Shown: positions 36,875 to 49,609, counted from the first letter of the stretch. The stretch: 64,000 nt of DNA from Myxococcales bacterium (GCA_021806645.1 JAJZQX010000002.1:62001-126000), one strand, 5' to 3'. Translations and numbers: made by a program. The notes: generated from the letters alone by a model not told the origin.

Positions 36875-38071
36875 ATGACCGCGACCTCCCTCGATCTCGT
36901 TGCCGCGCGCCAGCTCCGCGACGCGCTCGCCTCCCTGCTCCTCCGCGAGCAGGCCGCCATGGCCGACTTCCTGGTCGCGCTCGCCGACTTCGACCGGCGG
37001 CGCGGATGGGAGCTGCTCGGACACGCCTCGCTCTTCGCCTTCTTGCACGCGGAGCTCGGGCTCTCCAACAGCGCGGCCTTCTGGCGGATGAGCGCAGCCC
37101 GGCTGCTGCAGCGCTTCCCGGACCTCATCGAGCCGCTTGGCGATGGGCGGTTGTGCCTCTCGACGACAGCGGAGCTGGCCAAGGTGCTGACCGAGGAGAA
37201 CCGGGCCGAGGTGGCCCCTCGCTTCTTCGGCCTCTCCGCGCGCGAGGCCCGGGAGATCGTCGCCGAGCTGATTCCGCGGGAGGCGCCGCCGTTCCGCACG
37301 GTGGTGACGAGCGCGGACCGGTCGTCGGCGATCTCTGCTGCGGGCGCCGGCGCGGCACTCGCGCTCGCGCCATCGCACACGCCAGCTCAGTCGGAAGCGA
37401 GTCGGACCGAGACGGACTCAGAGTCACTTCTGACGTCAGAAGTAGCGTTGACCCACCCCGTGCGGGACATCGCCCATCGCGATGACGTCGAGCCGCTCAC
37501 CGCTGAGCTTCGCCGACTCCACGTCACGGTCAGCCGCCGGCTGCTCGCCAAGGTCGAAACCGCACGTGACGGCCTCTCGCACTCCATCCCGGGCGCCAGC
37601 ACGGAGCAGGTGCTGGAGGTGGCGCTCGACCTCCTCCTCGAGAAGCAGGCCAAGGCGCGGGGACTGGTGAAGCGGCCGCGGGCCAAGCTCCCCGCCGCGC
37701 CGCTGGCCAACCTTGGGGCCGGCGCCACCCGTGCGCCACCAGCGGAGGCTCCACCCCTCGCGTTGGTCCCGTCCGAGCCCCCTCCGCAACGCCGCGCCGG
37801 CCCGCGCGAACCCATCCCGGCCGCCGTTCGCCGCGCCGTCTGGGAGCGCGACGAGGGCAGATGCACGTGGCCGCTGGACGGTGGCGGTCGCTGCGGCTCG
37901 ACCCACCAGCTGGAGCTGGACCACATCGACCCGTGGGCCCGATGGGGCGAAGAGACCGTGGACGGACTCCGCATCCTCTGCAGACCGCACAACCTGCTCG
38001 CGGCGCGCCAGGCGTTCGGGGCGAGGTGCATGCAGCGGTATGCGGGCGCTGGTTCCAGCCACGACGGGTGA
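36875..38071 (+). CDS. HNH endonuclease-domain protein
   Basis: The 398-residue protein has a helical N-terminal region of about 130 residues (RRRGWELLGHASLFAFLHAE, LSTTAELAKVL), a variable Ala/Pro-rich middle, and a C-terminal HNH nuclease: EGRCTWPLDGGGRC, HQLELDHIDPWARWG and LRILCRPHNLLAARQ, with His-Asn-His ligands and a Cys pair. This type occurs in several copies in Anaeromyxobacter-like genomes and may be mobile or defensive. AAGGAG precedes the ATG. It stands in an accessory-looking interval next to a toxin-antitoxin pair. Confidence 0.85.
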   Translation: MTATSLDLVAARQLRDALASLLLREQAAMADFLVALADFDRRRGWELLGHASLFAFLHAELGLSNSAAFWRMSAARLLQRFPDLIEPLGDGRLCLSTTAELAKVLTEENRAEVAPRFFGLSAREAREIVAELIPREAPPFRTVVTSADRSSAISAAGAGAALALAPSHTPAQSEASRTETDSESLLTSEVALTHPVRDIAHRDDVEPLTAELRRLHVTVSRRLLAKVETARDGLSHSIPGASTEQVLEVALDLLLEKQAKARGLVKRPRAKLPAAPLANLGAGATRAPPAEAPPLALVPSEPPPQRRAGPREPIPAAVRRAVWERDEGRCTWPLDGGGRCGSTHQLELDHIDPWARWGEETVDGLRILCRPHNLLAARQAFGARCMQRYAGAGSSHDG

Positions 38072-38227
38072 CGGCGGGCTGCTCCTGGCTGGCGCACCGT
38101 CACGAACCCCGGGACCGGAAGCGTACGGACGGTGCATGAGGGTGGTCGTTGCCGGCGACGGCGTCGCCGAAGAGGTACTGGTCCCGCTTCATGGCGCGGA
38201 CGATGGTGGTCTCGAAAGAGGCCCAGG

Positions 38228-38263
38228 TTGACCTCCCTCCCCGCGGTCCGTACAATGTCCGTA
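38228..38263 (+). promoter_or_regulatory. Promoter and direct-repeat operator of the second toxin-antitoxin pair
   Basis: TTGACC (38228-38233) and TACAAT (38251-38256) are exactly 17 bases apart, and the start codon begins seven bases after the -10 box. GTCCGTA occurs at 38246-38252 and 38257-38263, one helical turn (11 bases) apart, covering the -10 box and the ATG. This suggests repression by a dimeric ribbon-helix-helix antitoxin. Confidence 0.6.
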
Positions 38264-38559
38264 TGGCACCCCGTGGCGCGACGAGCCGGTTCGAGCTGAA
38301 GCTCTCCAGGGAGCAGAAGGCGCGCTGGTTCGCGGCGGCCAGCCGCGCCAGGGCTCCGGATACGTCTTCCTGGGTCCGGGAGATCGTGGACCAGACGGCC
38401 GACGCGCTGCTGGGGCGTGACGACGTCGAGCCGGCGGCGCCCACCCGGGAACAGATCCAGGTCTCGTTGTCCGCCATGGGCGCCCTCGGGCCCGAGAGGG
38501 CCGAGCGGTTGCGGGCGCGAATGCGCGCCCTGCGGAGAGTTCCGTGGCGCGGCCGGTGA
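38263..38559 (+). CDS. Ribbon-helix-helix-like antitoxin
   Basis: The 98-residue protein opens ATSRFELKLSREQKARWFAA and continues SSWVREIVDQTADALLG, a beta strand and two helices typical of ribbon-helix-helix antitoxins. The C-terminal half is Arg/Glu-rich and would bind the toxin. The ATG at 38263 was chosen because the -10 box lies just before it; a longer reading from 38149 would start before the promoter. It overlaps the PIN gene. Family assignment is by pattern only. Confidence 0.68.
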   Translation: MAPRGATSRFELKLSREQKARWFAAASRARAPDTSSWVREIVDQTADALLGRDDVEPAAPTREQIQVSLSAMGALGPERAERLRARMRALRRVPWRGR

Positions 38560-38936
38560 TGGCCGACGCGGATGTCCTGCTCGACTTCGCCGCGGGGGCG
38601 GGAGCCGCCCCCAGCGTCCGGCGGCTGATTCACGCCGGCCGACTGGTCGTCTCCTCCATCGTGTTCTACGAACTCTGGCGTGGAGCCGAGTCGGAGGCCG
38701 ACCGGGAGGACCTGCGGCGGCTGCTGGCAGGCGTCCCGGTGGTCTGGTTCACCAGACAGGACGCTGAGGGTGCGGCCAGCATCTGGCAGGACCTGACCGG
38801 ACACGAGCGCGAACTGGTGGGAGACCGTGACCTGCTGATCGCAGGCACCGCGCTGGCGCGCGGATGGCCGGTGCTGACCCGCAACCGCCGCCACTTCAAG
38901 CTGACCGGCGTCGAGCTGGTGGACCCGTCGCCGTAG
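38556..38936 (+). CDS. PIN-domain toxin (VapC type)
   Basis: About 126 residues with PIN acidic positions: MADADVLLDF (Asp), IVFYELWRGAE (Glu) and GDRDLLIAGTALARG (Asp), then VLTRNRRHFKLTGVELV, where Asn takes the fourth acidic place as in many VapC proteins. It presumably cleaves RNA and is neutralised by the preceding protein. The start could be GTG 38556, ATG 38559 or GTG 38544 (with GGAGAG nearby). The overlapping GTG was chosen to match the other pair in this window. Confidence 0.85.
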   Translation: MMADADVLLDFAAGAGAAPSVRRLIHAGRLVVSSIVFYELWRGAESEADREDLRRLLAGVPVVWFTRQDAEGAASIWQDLTGHERELVGDRDLLIAGTALARGWPVLTRNRRHFKLTGVELVDPSP

Positions 38937-38947
38937 GCGCAGCCCGC

Positions 38948-39907
<960 letters not shown>

Positions 39908-39995
39908 GGCTCCCGCTATACCACCCTGGCTGGACGATCCCGGCGCGCCGTTCCGCTTGTCATGTCGGGCTCTTGCCCCGCCGCGCCCAGCGAGG

Positions 39996-40024
39996 TTGAC
40001 GCGATCGATCGCAGCGCGTACTTT
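39996..40024 (+). promoter_or_regulatory. Promoter of kdsB
   Basis: TTGACG (39996-40001) and TACTTT (40019-40024) are 17 bases apart. The predicted start lies about five bases before the TTG of kdsB, leaving no room for a ribosome-binding site. Confidence 0.6.
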
Positions 40025-40035
40025 GCGGTCCCGGG

Positions 40036-40770
40036 TTGAGACGAGTCGCCGTCATCATTCCGGCCCGGTACGGAGCCAGTCGTTTTCCCGGGAAACCCCT
40101 CGCCGATCTGGCAGGCAGACCCGTCGTCGCTCACGTCGTAGAGCGGGCGCGGCGGGCGCGCGGCGTGGACGTGGTGGCGGTCGCCACCGACGATCCGCGC
40201 ATCGCCGCCGCCGCCGAGCGGGCGGGGGCTGTCCCCATCATGACCGGACCGGCCGCGACGGGCACGGACCGCGTGGCCGAGGCGGCGCGGAAGCTCCAAC
40301 CGGCGCCGGAGATCGTGGTGAACTTGCAGGGCGACGAGCCGCTCATCGAGCCGGAGGCCATCGAGGCCCTGCTGGCGGCCATGGCGGAGAGCGGCGCCGA
40401 GATGGGCACGCTGGCCCGGCCCCTGGAGGACGGCGAGGCCGACCGCCCCCAGGTGGTCAAGGTGGTCACCGACCTCTCCGGTCACGCCCTCTACTTCTCG
40501 CGGGCCGCCATCCCGCACCGGCGCGCCGGCGGGATCTCGCCGCTCTGCCGCGCCCACGTCGGCATCTACGCCTTCACGGCGCCGTTCCTGGAGCGCTTCG
40601 CGCGCCTCGCTCCCGGACGGCTGGAGGTGGAGGAGGCGCTCGAGCAGCTTCGGGCGCTGGAGAACGGGGTGAGGATCCGGGTGGCGGACACCGCCTACCG
40701 GGGGTTCGGGATCGACACGCCGGAGGACCTGGAGCGCGCCAGGGCGCTCGTGGCGGCAAGCTCGCTATGA
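40036..40770 (+). CDS. kdsB: 3-deoxy-manno-octulosonate cytidylyltransferase
   Basis: The 244-residue enzyme activates KDO with CTP for lipid A core synthesis. VIIPARYGASRFPGKPLADL is the nucleotide-binding start, VVNLQGDEPLIEP binds metal and CMP-KDO, and HVGIYAFTAPFL is typical. The start is TTG: the family begins at this residue and no ATG is available. It is the first gene of the outer-membrane run that continues to lptB. Confidence 0.95.
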   Translation: MRRVAVIIPARYGASRFPGKPLADLAGRPVVAHVVERARRARGVDVVAVATDDPRIAAAAERAGAVPIMTGPAATGTDRVAEAARKLQPAPEIVVNLQGDEPLIEPEAIEALLAAMAESGAEMGTLARPLEDGEADRPQVVKVVTDLSGHALYFSRAAIPHRRAGGISPLCRAHVGIYAFTAPFLERFARLAPGRLEVEEALEQLRALENGVRIRVADTAYRGFGIDTPEDLERARALVAASSL

Positions 40771-40780
40771 GGGGGGTTGA

Positions 40781-42454
<1,674 letters not shown>

Positions 42455-42463
42455 GTCACCGAC

Positions 42464-43291
42464 ATGCCCCAGATCCTCGCCCGCATCGGCGGGTACGAGG
42501 TCGGCGACGGGAGGAAGCTGCTCCTCATCGCCGGCCCCTGCGTGCTGGAGAACGAGGCCCACGCGCTCCGCCACGCCCGCAAGGTCAAGGCGCTGGCCGA
42601 GAAGCACGGCCTCCCGGTGGTCTTCAAGGCCAGCTTCGACAAGGCCAACCGCTCCAGCGGCAAGAGCTACCGCGGCCCGGGGCTGGAGGTGGGGCTGGCC
42701 GCCTTCCAGGCGGTCAAGCGCGAGACCGGCCTGCCCTGCACCACCGACATCCACGAGACCTGGCAGGCCGAGCCGGCCGGGAAGGTGGTGGACGTGCTGC
42801 AGGTGCCGGCCTTCCTCTGCCGGCAGACCGATCTCGTCATCGCCTGCGCCACCCACGGCAAGAGCGTCTCGGTGAAGAAGGGGCAGTTCCTCGCCCCCCG
42901 GGAGATGCGCCACGCGGTGGCCAAGTGCCGCGAGGCGGGCAACGTCAACGTGCTCCTGATGGAGCGCGGCTCCACCTTCGGCTACGGCAACCTGGTGGTG
43001 GACATGCGCGGCCTGGTGCAGATGCGCGAGCTGGGCGTGCCGGTCTGCCTCGACGCCACCCACTCGGTGCAGCTCCCCGGTGGCGCCGGCGACGTCACCG
43101 GCGGCGAGCGGCAGTTCGTGGCGCCGCTGGCCCGCGCGGCGGCGGCGGTCGGGATCGACGCGCTCTTCATGGAGATCCACGAGGACCCGGCGGCGGCCCT
43201 GAGCGACGGTCCCAACAGCCTCGACTTCCTCATGGCCGACCGGGTGCTGGCCGAGGTGCTGGCGGTGCGAGCCGCGCTGGGGCAGGCATGA
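42464..43291 (+). CDS. kdsA: 3-deoxy-8-phosphooctulonate synthase
   Basis: This 275-residue TIM-barrel enzyme condenses PEP with arabinose-5-phosphate. LLLIAGPCVLENEAHAL is the start motif. FKASFDKANRSSGKSYRGPG and LMERGSTFGYGNLVVDMRG are family-specific. The Cys/Asn position that separates metal-dependent from metal-free enzymes was not resolved here. It overlaps kdsC by ATGA. Confidence 0.97.
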   Translation: MPQILARIGGYEVGDGRKLLLIAGPCVLENEAHALRHARKVKALAEKHGLPVVFKASFDKANRSSGKSYRGPGLEVGLAAFQAVKRETGLPCTTDIHETWQAEPAGKVVDVLQVPAFLCRQTDLVIACATHGKSVSVKKGQFLAPREMRHAVAKCREAGNVNVLLMERGSTFGYGNLVVDMRGLVQMRELGVPVCLDATHSVQLPGGAGDVTGGERQFVAPLARAAAAVGIDALFMEIHEDPAAALSDGPNSLDFLMADRVLAEVLAVRAALGQA

Positions 43292-43830
43292 CCGCGGCCA
43301 GGCCGGCCTCCCGCGCCCGCATCTCGCCGCGCGCGCTCCTGGCCCGGGCCTCCAGGATCCGGCTGGTGCTGCTCGACGTGGACGGCGTGCTGACCGACGG
43401 CCGGCTCTACTGCGGCGCCGAGGGCGAGCTGATGAAGGCCTTCGACGTGAGGGACGGCTACGGCATCGTGCTCCTGCGCGACCACCTCGACTTCGGCGTC
43501 ATCTCCGGCCGGCCGGGGAAGGCGACCCGGGCGCGGCTGGAGGAGCTGCGCGTCAAGCACGTCATCTTCGGCCAGGCCGACAAGCTGGCCGGCTATTCCC
43601 AGCTCGCCCACCTCGGCGTCGCCGACGACGAGGTGGCCTACATGGGCGACGACGTGAACGACCTGCCGCTGCTGCGCAAGGTTGGCCTCTCCGCGGCGCC
43701 GGCCGACGCCATGCCCGCGGTGCGCGCGGCGGTCCACTTCGTGGCGCGCGCGCCGGGTGGGCGGGGCGCGGTGCGCGAGCTGTGCGACCTGCTGGCCGCG
43801 GCGCGCGGGCTGGGGCCGGATCACGGATGA
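43288..43830 (+). CDS. kdsC: KDO-8-phosphate phosphatase
   Basis: This 180-residue HAD-superfamily phosphatase shows LVLLDVDGVLTDGRLYCG (nucleophile Asp and acid), VISGRPGKATRARLEEL and AYMGDDVNDLPLLRKVG (metal site), the minimal C-type HAD found in KdsC. It releases KDO for KdsB. An N-terminal extension of about 25 basic residues precedes the domain. It overlaps kdsA and the acyltransferase gene. Confidence 0.95.
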   Translation: MTAARPASRARISPRALLARASRIRLVLLDVDGVLTDGRLYCGAEGELMKAFDVRDGYGIVLLRDHLDFGVISGRPGKATRARLEELRVKHVIFGQADKLAGYSQLAHLGVADDEVAYMGDDVNDLPLLRKVGLSAAPADAMPAVRAAVHFVARAPGGRGAVRELCDLLAAARGLGPDHG

Positions 43831-44744
43831 CGGTGCCGCTTCGAAAGCGCGTCCGGCGGAGCATCCGCTCCGTGGCCATCGCCTCGCTGCTCCGGCTCAT
43901 CGCCCTCATCCCGCTCGGCCCGGCCGTCCGCCTCGGCGCCTTGGCCGGTGGGCTCTGCTACCGGCTCTTCGGCGGGACCCGGCGGCTGGCGCTCCGGCAC
44001 CTGGCGCTCGCCTTCCCCGGGAAGAGCGAGGCGGAGCGGGCCGACATCGCCAGGCGGATGTTCGTCCACCTCGGCATGTCGGCGATGGAGATCACCTCGA
44101 TCCGCTCCTTCGAGGACCGGCTCGAGCAGTACCTGGAGATCGACGGCCGGGAGCTGATCGACGGCGCGCTGGCCAAGGGGAAGGGGATCGTCTTCGTCAC
44201 CGGCCACCTCGGCAACTGGGAGCTGATGGCGCGGGTGGTGGCCAGGGTGGGCGCGCCGGTCTCGGCGGTGGCCAAGCGGGGCGGCGACGCCCGCTTGATG
44301 GGGCTGATCGAGGGCTGGCGGCAGGGTGGGGCGGTCACCACGCTCTGGCGGGAGGACGCCTCAACGGCGCGGGCGCTCCTGCGGGTCTTCAAGGAGAACA
44401 AGGTCCTGGGAATCCTGGTGGACCAGGACACCAACGTGCAGGGGCTCTGGGTGCCGTTTTTCGGCCGGCCGGCCTGGTCGCCCCGGGCGCCGGCCGACCT
44501 GGCGCTCCGGACCGGCGCCCCCATCCTGGTGGGGACGAGCCACCGGAAGAGCGAGCGGCCGGGGGACGGGTTCCGCTTCGAGGTGACCGAGGTCACCTAC
44601 GACCCGAAGCCGGCCGACAAGGAGGCCGAGGCGCTCCGGATCACCGCGGCCTGCCAGGCGGTGCTCGAGGACGCCATCCGGCGCCACCCGGCCGACTGGG
44701 TCTGGATGCACGAGCGCTGGAAGACGCAGCCGGCCGCCTCCTGA
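43827..44744 (+). CDS. Lipid A late acyltransferase (LpxL/LpxM family)
   Basis: The 305-residue protein has an N-terminal membrane anchor and the acyltransferase motif GHLGNWELMARVV (His-x4-Glu). FVTGHLGNWE and GILVDQDTNVQGLWVPFFG are characteristic of the HtrB/LpxL family, which adds secondary acyl chains to KDO2-lipid A. Position after kdsC and before lptC supports that role. The exact chain position is not deduced. It starts with ATGA over the kdsC stop. Confidence 0.9.
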   Translation: MTVPLRKRVRRSIRSVAIASLLRLIALIPLGPAVRLGALAGGLCYRLFGGTRRLALRHLALAFPGKSEAERADIARRMFVHLGMSAMEITSIRSFEDRLEQYLEIDGRELIDGALAKGKGIVFVTGHLGNWELMARVVARVGAPVSAVAKRGGDARLMGLIEGWRQGGAVTTLWREDASTARALLRVFKENKVLGILVDQDTNVQGLWVPFFGRPAWSPRAPADLALRTGAPILVGTSHRKSERPGDGFRFEVTEVTYDPKPADKEAEALRITAACQAVLEDAIRRHPADWVWMHERWKTQPAAS

Positions 44745-44909
44745 TCCTTCCGGCCACCCTTTGGGCCCCCTTCCCAGCGTCGTTTGCCGCGTAGAACTCG
44801 ACCGGATCCCGAGAACTTACCGGCCCGCGGCCCGAGCGCCCCAAGCAAGGGTTGTGCCCGTGGTTTGGCATGAAAAAGAGTGCTATGGATCTGCGGTACT
44901 TGGAGGCGC

Positions 44910-45434
44910 ATGGGGCTTCGGGGAGCGACCTGTTTGATCTTGATCCTGGCGGCGGGCTGCCGGCCCGCCCGGCCCGGCGAGTCACGGCGGGTCATCCCCG
45001 AGCTGACCATGGACGGGGTCCAGTTCCGGGTCGATCGCGGGGGGCTGACGACCGCCTCCGGTGAGGCGGAACGGCTCACCTACCGGCGCGACACCACCGA
45101 CGTGGCCGCCGTCAACCTGGCCATGGACCTGGTCACGGCCACCGGCCCGGTCCGGGTCACCGCCCCGGCCGGCTCCGGCAACCTCGCCAGCCGTCACTTC
45201 CGGGCGACGGGCGGCCTCCGGGCCACCCGGGGGTCCGACGTGGCGGAGACCCCGAGCGCAACCGCCAGCCCCGGCCCCGACGGCCGGACGGCCATCCACG
45301 GGGACCAGTCGGTGCAGGTGGAAGGGCCCGGCTACCGGCTCGACGGCACCGGCTTCGACATCGATCCCGCCACTGGCGACATCGCCATCCACGGGAGGCC
45401 CCGCCTGGTAACCGGCCTCGGGGCCCGTCCATGA
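44910..45434 (+). CDS. lptC: LPS export periplasmic protein LptC
   Basis: The 174-residue protein starts [17 protein letters not shown], a signal anchor or lipobox. It continues [20 protein letters not shown] and [20 protein letters not shown], the beta-jellyroll of the Lpt family, repeated in LptA. LptC receives LPS from LptBFG and passes it to LptA. GGAG is at good spacing; ten more residues upstream lack signal-peptide sense. Sequence identity in LptC is low across phyla, so the call rests partly on position. Confidence 0.85.
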   Translation: MGLRGATCLILILAAGCRPARPGESRRVIPELTMDGVQFRVDRGGLTTASGEAERLTYRRDTTDVAAVNLAMDLVTATGPVRVTAPAGSGNLASRHFRATGGLRATRGSDVAETPSATASPGPDGRTAIHGDQSVQVEGPGYRLDGTGFDIDPATGDIAIHGRPRLVTGLGARP

Positions 45435-45988
45435 CGGCTCCGCTCCTCCTCCTGCTCGCGCTGGCGGCACCGCCGGCCACGGCGCCCGCCCCCGCGGCGC
45501 CCGGGCCGCACGCGAAGGCCAAGCCGGGGCCGCACGCGAAGGCCAAGCCGGGGACCGCCGCCAAGCCGGTCCCGGCCCACGTCGAGGCCGACGTCATCCG
45601 CTACAACTGGGCGACGCGGAAGGTCACCATGGTGGGGAAGCCCTTCGTGACCCTCACCCGCGAGGACATGGTCCTCACCTGCCGCCGGCTGGTGGGCGAC
45701 AACGACGCCACCGGCCAGCTGGCCCACGCCACCTGCGAGGGGGACGTGAAGCTGGTTCGTGGCCCGCGGGTCGTCACCTGCGAGCGCGCCCAGTACGACC
45801 GCGACGCCGCCCGGGTCGTCTGCGAGGGAAACCCGCTGCTGCGCGATGGCGAAACCGAGGCCCGTGGCAAGCGGCTCACCTACCTGCTCGCCGCGGACGA
45901 GGTGCTGCTGGAGGAGGCGGTCCAGGCGACCGTCCCTTCGGAGCAGGTCGAGAAGGCGGCGCGCAAGCCGGCCGGAGCCGGGAAGTGA
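45431..45988 (+). CDS. lptA: LPS transport periplasmic protein LptA (OstA-like)
   Basis: The 185-residue periplasmic protein has a signal peptide ([16 protein letters not shown]), a Pro/Ala/Lys-rich linker with a duplicated GPHAKAKP unit, then the OstA-like beta-jellyroll: [37 protein letters not shown] and [11 protein letters not shown]. LptA forms the bridge carrying LPS across the periplasm. It overlaps lptC and lptB by ATGA and GTGA. The family is normally without the charged repeat linker. Confidence 0.92.
   Translation: MTAPLLLLLALAAPPATAPAPAAPGPHAKAKPGPHAKAKPGTAAKPVPAHVEADVIRYNWATRKVTMVGKPFVTLTREDMVLTCRRLVGDNDATGQLAHATCEGDVKLVRGPRVVTCERAQYDRDAARVVCEGNPLLRDGETEARGKRLTYLLAADEVLLEEAVQATVPSEQVEKAARKPAGAGK
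45503..45550 (+). repeat. Two perfect 24-base tandem units inside lptA
   Basis: Units 45503-45526 and 45527-45550 are identical and encode GPHAKAKP twice, with GPGT-like sequence after. Copy number could vary between strains by slippage without changing the frame. Confidence 0.85.
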
Positions 45989-46731
45989 GCGGCCGGCTCC
46001 GTGCCGAGGGGCTGGTGAAGAGCTACCGCCACCGCCGGGTGGTGGACGGCATCTCCTTCCACGTCGAGCCGGGCGAGGTGGTCGGCCTGCTCGGCCCTAA
46101 CGGCGCGGGCAAGTCGACCAGCTTCAACATGGTGGTGGGGCTGGTGACGCCCGACGCCGGCACGGTGCGGCTCGGCGACCAGGACCTGACGTCGCTGCCC
46201 ATGCACCGCCGGGCGCGGCTGGGCATCGGCTACCTGCCGCAGGAGGCCTCGATCTTCCGCAAGCTGACGGTGCGGCAGAACTTCGAGGGGGTGCTGGAGG
46301 CGCTGGGCGCGGGGCGCAAGGAGCGGCGGGCCCGGGCCGACGCGCTGCTCGCCGAGTACCGGCTGGAGAAGGTGGCCGACGGGCTGGGCGAGACGCTCTC
46401 CGGCGGCGAGCGGCGCCGCGCCGAGGTGGCGCGCAGCCTTCTCTCCAACCCCAGGTTCATCCTCTTCGACGAGCCGTTCGCCGGCGTGGACCCCATCGCG
46501 GTGGGCGAGCTGCAGCGGCTCATCGGCTCCCTGCGCGACCAGGACATCGGCGTGCTCATCACCGACCACAACGTCCGGGAGGCGCTCGGCATCTGCGGCC
46601 GCGCCTACATCCTCTCGGCCGGGACCATCCTCGAGTCCGGGACCCCGGCCGAGATCGCCGGCAGCAGCAAGGCGCGCGCCGCCTACCTCGGGGAGAAGTT
46701 CCGCCTCGACGACACGTCACCGAGGGTGTGA
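45985..46731 (+). CDS. lptB: LPS export ABC transporter ATP-binding protein
   Basis: This 248-residue ATPase has Walker [12 protein letters not shown], signature [15 protein letters not shown], Walker [14 protein letters not shown] and switch His in [10 protein letters not shown]. It powers LPS extraction from the inner membrane with LptFG, not in this window. It starts with GTGA over the lptA stop. The coupling lptC-lptA-lptB is like that of gammaproteobacteria. Confidence 0.97.
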   Translation: MSGRLRAEGLVKSYRHRRVVDGISFHVEPGEVVGLLGPNGAGKSTSFNMVVGLVTPDAGTVRLGDQDLTSLPMHRRARLGIGYLPQEASIFRKLTVRQNFEGVLEALGAGRKERRARADALLAEYRLEKVADGLGETLSGGERRRAEVARSLLSNPRFILFDEPFAGVDPIAVGELQRLIGSLRDQDIGVLITDHNVREALGICGRAYILSAGTILESGTPAEIAGSSKARAAYLGEKFRLDDTSPRV

Positions 46732-46739
46732 GGAGCGGA

Positions 46740-48251
<1,512 letters not shown>

Positions 48252-48391
48252 TTGGCCCCCTGTTATCATCTCATGCACATGCTGGTAGCGGGCAGCACCC
48301 ACGGCCGCGACTCCTTCCACGCTCCAGCGGGCGCGAGGGTCGCGGCCGAAGCATGGCGGCTGTCGAAGGGCACCCACACAGGAGGCGGTCC

Positions 48392-48940
48392 ATGCAGCTG
48401 AACATCACCTTCCGGCACCTGGAGCCCACCGAAGCACTCAAGGCGCACGTCAAGGGGCGGGTCGAGCACGTCCAGCGGTTCCTGGACCGTCCGACCGAGG
48501 CCCACGCCGTGCTCCACGTCGAGAACCTGGCCCACCATGCCGAGCTGACGGTGAAGGCCGGGCGGTTCCTCCTCCGCGGCACCGCCAAGACCAAGGACAT
48601 GTACGCCTCCATCGACGAGGCGGCCGACAAGATCGAGCGGCAGCTCAAGAAGCACAAGTCGAAGCTGCACGACCACAAGGCCGGGCACGTCGAGGCGGTG
48701 CCGATCGAGGTGCGCCACGACGTCCTCGACATCTTCGACCACCCCGAACGACCCAGCCACCGGGTGGCCAAGAGCACCGTCTTCCAGGCCAAGGAGATGA
48801 CCCTGGACGAGGCCATCCTCCAGCTCGACCTGCTGGGGAGCCAGTTCTTCGTCTTCCAGAACGCCGCGGATCGTGCCATCAACGTCCTGTACCGGAGGGA
48901 GGACGCCAGCCTCGGCCTGATCGAGGCCCGCGCCTCCTAG
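48392..48940 (+). CDS. hpf: Ribosome hibernation promoting factor, long form
   Basis: The 182-residue protein has an N-terminal S30AE domain (LNITFRHLEPTEALKAHVKG, GRFLLRGTAKTKDMYASIDE) and the C-terminal dimerisation domain VFQAKEMTLDEAILQLDLLG...FFVFQN. The long form joins two ribosomes into 100S dimers by itself, unlike the short E. coli HPF at the same locus. GGAGG precedes the ATG. It is downstream of rpoN with a gap of about 140 bases that may hold a promoter. Confidence 0.94.
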   Translation: MQLNITFRHLEPTEALKAHVKGRVEHVQRFLDRPTEAHAVLHVENLAHHAELTVKAGRFLLRGTAKTKDMYASIDEAADKIERQLKKHKSKLHDHKAGHVEAVPIEVRHDVLDIFDHPERPSHRVAKSTVFQAKEMTLDEAILQLDLLGSQFFVFQNAADRAINVLYRREDASLGLIEARAS

Positions 48941-48957
48941 GGAAGGGGTAACCCAGG

Positions 48958-49416
48958 GTGAAGATCCAGGATTTCCTCCAACCGGGCGCGGTGCTGGCCG
49001 ACCTCACCGGCCACACCGCCGCCGAGGTGCTGGCGGAGCTCTGCCGGCCCGTGGCGGAGGCCCACCGGCTGGACGCCGGCCAGCTGGTCCAGGTGCTGCT
49101 CGACCGCGAGAAGCTCGGCTCCACCGGCGTCGGCGACGGCGTGGCCATCCCGCACGGCAAGCTGGCCGGCCTGCCGGCGCTGGTGGCCAGCTTCGGGCGC
49201 GCGCCCGAAGGGGTCGAGTTCCGCGCCGCCGACGGCAAGCCGGCCAGGCTCTTCTTCGCCCTCTTCGCGCCGGGAAACTCGGCGGGGGCGCACCTGAAGG
49301 CGCTCTCGCGGGTGAGCCGGATCTTCCGGGTCCCGGCGTTCCGGGAGGCCATCCTCGCCGCGCCGTCGGCCGAGGCGATCCACCGGCTGATCCTGGCGGA
49401 AGACGGACCGGAATGA
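48958..49416 (+). CDS. ptsN: PTS IIA-like nitrogen-regulatory protein
   Basis: The 152-residue EIIA-Ntr domain carries the phospho-acceptor His in GVGDGVAIPHGKL. FEGVEFRAADGKPARLFFAL-like strands match the fold. In other bacteria it regulates potassium transport and sigma-54-linked nitrogen metabolism. The neighbouring rapZ and npr genes of the E. coli locus are missing here. It starts with GTG at 48958, 18 bases after hpf. Confidence 0.93.
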   Translation: MKIQDFLQPGAVLADLTGHTAAEVLAELCRPVAEAHRLDAGQLVQVLLDREKLGSTGVGDGVAIPHGKLAGLPALVASFGRAPEGVEFRAADGKPARLFFALFAPGNSAGAHLKALSRVSRIFRVPAFREAILAAPSAEAIHRLILAEDGPE

Positions 49417-49489
49417 CCCGGGCCCCGGGACGCCGGCGCGAAGGGCTGGCCGGGCCGGGCACCCCACCCCCCGGAGGAGGCCGTCTCCC

Positions 49490-49579
49490 GTGGCGACGAA
49501 CCTGGTGAAGATCGACTGCTCCGGCATGCGCTGTCCCCAGCCCGTGTTGAAGCTCGCGGTGGAGAGGCTGGGCGCGTAG
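49490..49579 (+). pseudogene. Truncated TusA/SirA-like gene
   Basis: The GTG at 49490 opens a 29-residue frame containing DCSGMRCPQPVLKLAVE, the sulfur-transfer motif (CPxP with the active Cys) of TusA-family proteins, which are normally about 75 residues. The frame then stops at TAG. No continuation in another frame was recognised. GGAGGAGG lies upstream, so the gene start looks intact and the rest is lost. It could instead be a start-proximal remnant after recombination next to lepB. Confidence 0.6.
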
Positions 49580-49609
49580 GCGCGTCAGACGCCGCACGGG
49601 AAGGCCCGT

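Noticed and set aside
38149-38262. Longer start for the ribbon-helix-helix antitoxin
   Set aside because: It would begin before the promoter and add residues without similarity to the family.
44861-44909. Promoter upstream of lptC
   Set aside because: TTGGCA and TATGGA exist but are only 13 bases apart, and the sigma-54 pattern also fails on spacing.
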